In this document: in pieces, positions 13,903 through 14,908 of the stretch
Position numbering within the stretch: the first letter of the stretch is position 1
Layout: the number at the start of each line of letters is the position of its first letter
Source: Candidatus Omnitrophota bacterium
GTDB taxonomy: Bacteria > Omnitrophota > Gorgyraeia > 1-14-0-20-64-10
Length of the DNA: 14,908 nucleotides
Direction: 5' to 3'
NCBI GenBank assembly: GCA_023248095.1
Contig: JAHFFF010000024.1
Location: 1-14,908 of the forward strand
Program-made: the position numbers and the translations under genes
Notes under the pieces: model-generated
What the model was told of the DNA's origin: nothing
Seen by the model: the letters and a program-made list of their open reading frames with translations, nothing else
Databases searched by the model: none

Positions 13903-14837
13903 GCGTAGCCGAGTTCCCGCAGGCGCTGCGGGTCCTTGCGCCAATTCTTGGCCACCTTGACCCAAAGGTCCAGGAAGACCGGTTTATCCACCAAGATCTC
14001 GATCTCTTTTCGGGCAGCCTGCCCAATCCGCTTGAGCAGGCTGCCTTCCTTTCCGATCAGGATGATCTTCTGGCTGTCCCGTTCCACATAGACCGTTGCG
14101 CGGATGTAGATCTTCGCACCCCGGGTTCCTTCCCGCCACTCCTCCACCAGGACCGCGACGGCGTGAGGGACCTCTTCGTGCGTGAACAAAAGGGCTTTCT
14201 CCCGGATCAGCTCCTGCGCGAGTGTCCGGACCGGCCGGTCGGTGACTTGATCCGCTGGATAGAGCGGCGGTCCTTCGGGCAGCGCGGCAACGAGAGCCTC
14301 CAGCAGTTGTTGCGCGTTATCTCCTTCGACGGCCGAGATCGGGAAGATTTCCCGGAAGGGGTACAGGCGCTTGGCCTCGTCGATCTGCGGCAGGATCTGC
14401 GGTTTCTTCGCCCGGTCCACCTTGTTGATCGCGAGAAATGCCGGCACGGCCCCTGCACCCGGCGCCGGTTTTACCCTTGGCAGAAGCCGGAGGATCTCCT
14501 GATCACCGTCCGTCAGCCCTAAGGTAGCTTCCGTCACCATGAGCAGCGCGTCCGCCTCCGCCAGCGCTTCGCGGGCCGCCTGGATCTGGTGCTTGCCCAG
14601 CAGCGTTTTCGGCCCGCGGTAAATCCCCGGCGTATCGAGGAACAATAATTGCGCGTTGGGCAGGGTGAGGATCCCCAGCAGCCGGTCCCGGGTCGTTTCC
14701 GGTTTGGGCGAGACGATGGCGATCTTCTGCCCGAGGAACCGGTTCAGCAGCGTTGATTTGCCCACATTCGGCCGCCCGAAGATTGCCACCGTTCCGCAGC
14801 GATGAACCGCGGGCCCTTGGGAGTCCGGCTTATTCAT
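13899..14837 (-). CDS. era: GTPase Era
   Basis: 312 aa from ATG at 14837; a TTG at 14873 would add 12 unlikely residues. Seen: the G1 loop GRPNVGKST (21-29), ETTRDR switch I (47-52), G3 DTPG (68-71), G4 NKVD (138-141), G5 ISAV (167-170), and a C-terminal KH domain with IGKEGSLLKRIG (261-272), LWVKVAKNWR (291-300) and a final GY. All are diagnostic of Era, which binds the 3' end of 16S rRNA and assists 30S subunit maturation at the membrane and cytosol. The length is slightly above that of the E. coli protein. It overlaps the end of an upstream gene by 8 bases and the permease start by 4, so it is part of a transcript entering from the right edge. No strong Shine-Dalgarno is visible. Confidence 0.97.
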   Translation of the reverse strand: MNKPDSQGPAVHRCGTVAIFGRPNVGKSTLLNRFLGQKIAIVSPKPETTRDRLLGILTLPNAQLLFLDTPGIYRGPKTLLGKHQIQAAREALAEADALLMVTEATLGLTDGDQEILRLLPRVKPAPGAGAVPAFLAINKVDRAKKPQILPQIDEAKRLYPFREIFPISAVEGDNAQQLLEALVAALPEGPPLYPADQVTDRPVRTLAQELIREKALLFTHEEVPHAVAVLVEEWREGTRGAKIYIRATVYVERDSQKIILIGKEGSLLKRIGQAARKEIEILVDKPVFLDLWVKVAKNWRKDPQRLRELGYA

Positions 14838-14908
14838 GCGATCGCTCGGAATGCTTGGCCAGCCAATCAGCAACGTCCTGGGCGGTGACTTGACGTCCGG
14901 TGATCTTA
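14830..14908 (-). CDS. C-terminal fragment of an unidentified protein
   Basis: 25 codons from the right edge to TAA at 14832-14830, reading KITGRQVTAQDVADWLAKHS and then a short polar tail. It overlaps the era start by 8 bases, a common arrangement in this window. It was not recognised; genes upstream of era are often rnc, ybeY or recO, but nothing here shows which, if any, this is. It could be a chance open frame, as only 79 bases are visible. Confidence 0.45.
   Translation of the reverse strand, partial: KITGRQVTAQDVADWLAKHSERSHE

Noticed and set aside
13903..13965. Longer start of the permease.
   Set aside because: It overlaps the era KH-domain coding region; the ATG at 13902 forms an ATGA overlap with the era stop.

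Overview
The window is GC-rich and tightly packed, with every supported gene on the minus strand, so transcription runs from the right edge towards the left. No tRNA, rRNA, CRISPR array, insertion sequence or plus-strand gene could be supported. The mix of Era, a split FadB-like pair, M48 peptidases with zinc ribbons, and a GEMM (c-di-GMP-I) riboswitch suggests a Gram-negative environmental bacterium, perhaps Nitrospirota, Methylomirabilota, Acidobacteriota or a deltaproteobacterial group. The sequence alone does not settle which.

Right block (14908 to 12364): the last 25 codons of an unidentified gene overlap the start of the GTPase gene era. The era stop codon overlaps the start of an NCS2/AzgA-like permease (ATGA overlap). 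A regulatory interval of about 250 bases follows (12118-12363). It contains a well-matched c-di-GMP-I riboswitch aptamer on the minus strand, a 9-bp hairpin directly behind it, and a 13-bp long-range helix that closes the whole element and is followed by a U-rich run.

Left block (12117 to 1): ten genes follow the riboswitch with no gap longer than 15 bases under the preferred starts; one start (gene 9) is uncertain, and its shortest version would leave 32 bases. Most junctions overlap or nearly touch. In transcription order they are: (1) an NTE-like phospholipase with a cyclic-nucleotide-binding-like domain, a P-loop-like domain and a patatin domain; (2) 3-hydroxyacyl-CoA dehydrogenase; (3) enoyl-CoA hydratase; (4) a 55-residue membrane protein; (5) a SAM-dependent methyltransferase with a kinase-like N-terminal region; (6) a membrane-anchored alkaline-phosphatase-superfamily (sulfatase/LtaS-like) enzyme; (7) a long-chain acyl-CoA synthetase; (8) a monoacylglycerol-lipase/lysophospholipase-type hydrolase; (9) an M48 lipoprotein peptidase with two C-terminal zinc ribbons; (10) a membrane-bound Ste24-like M48 peptidase with a canonical PilZ (c-di-GMP receptor) domain, cut by the window edge.

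Together these read as a possible c-di-GMP-controlled envelope-lipid remodelling operon. Phospholipases release fatty acids, the synthetase activates them, and the hydratase/dehydrogenase pair works on the acyl-CoAs. The AlkP/methyltransferase/small-protein trio would modify an envelope polymer or headgroup, and two membrane-associated peptidases handle envelope proteins. The notable point is that c-di-GMP appears twice: as an RNA-level sensor at the head of the operon and as a predicted protein-level ligand (PilZ) of its last visible member. That all ten genes form one transcript is inferred from spacing only.
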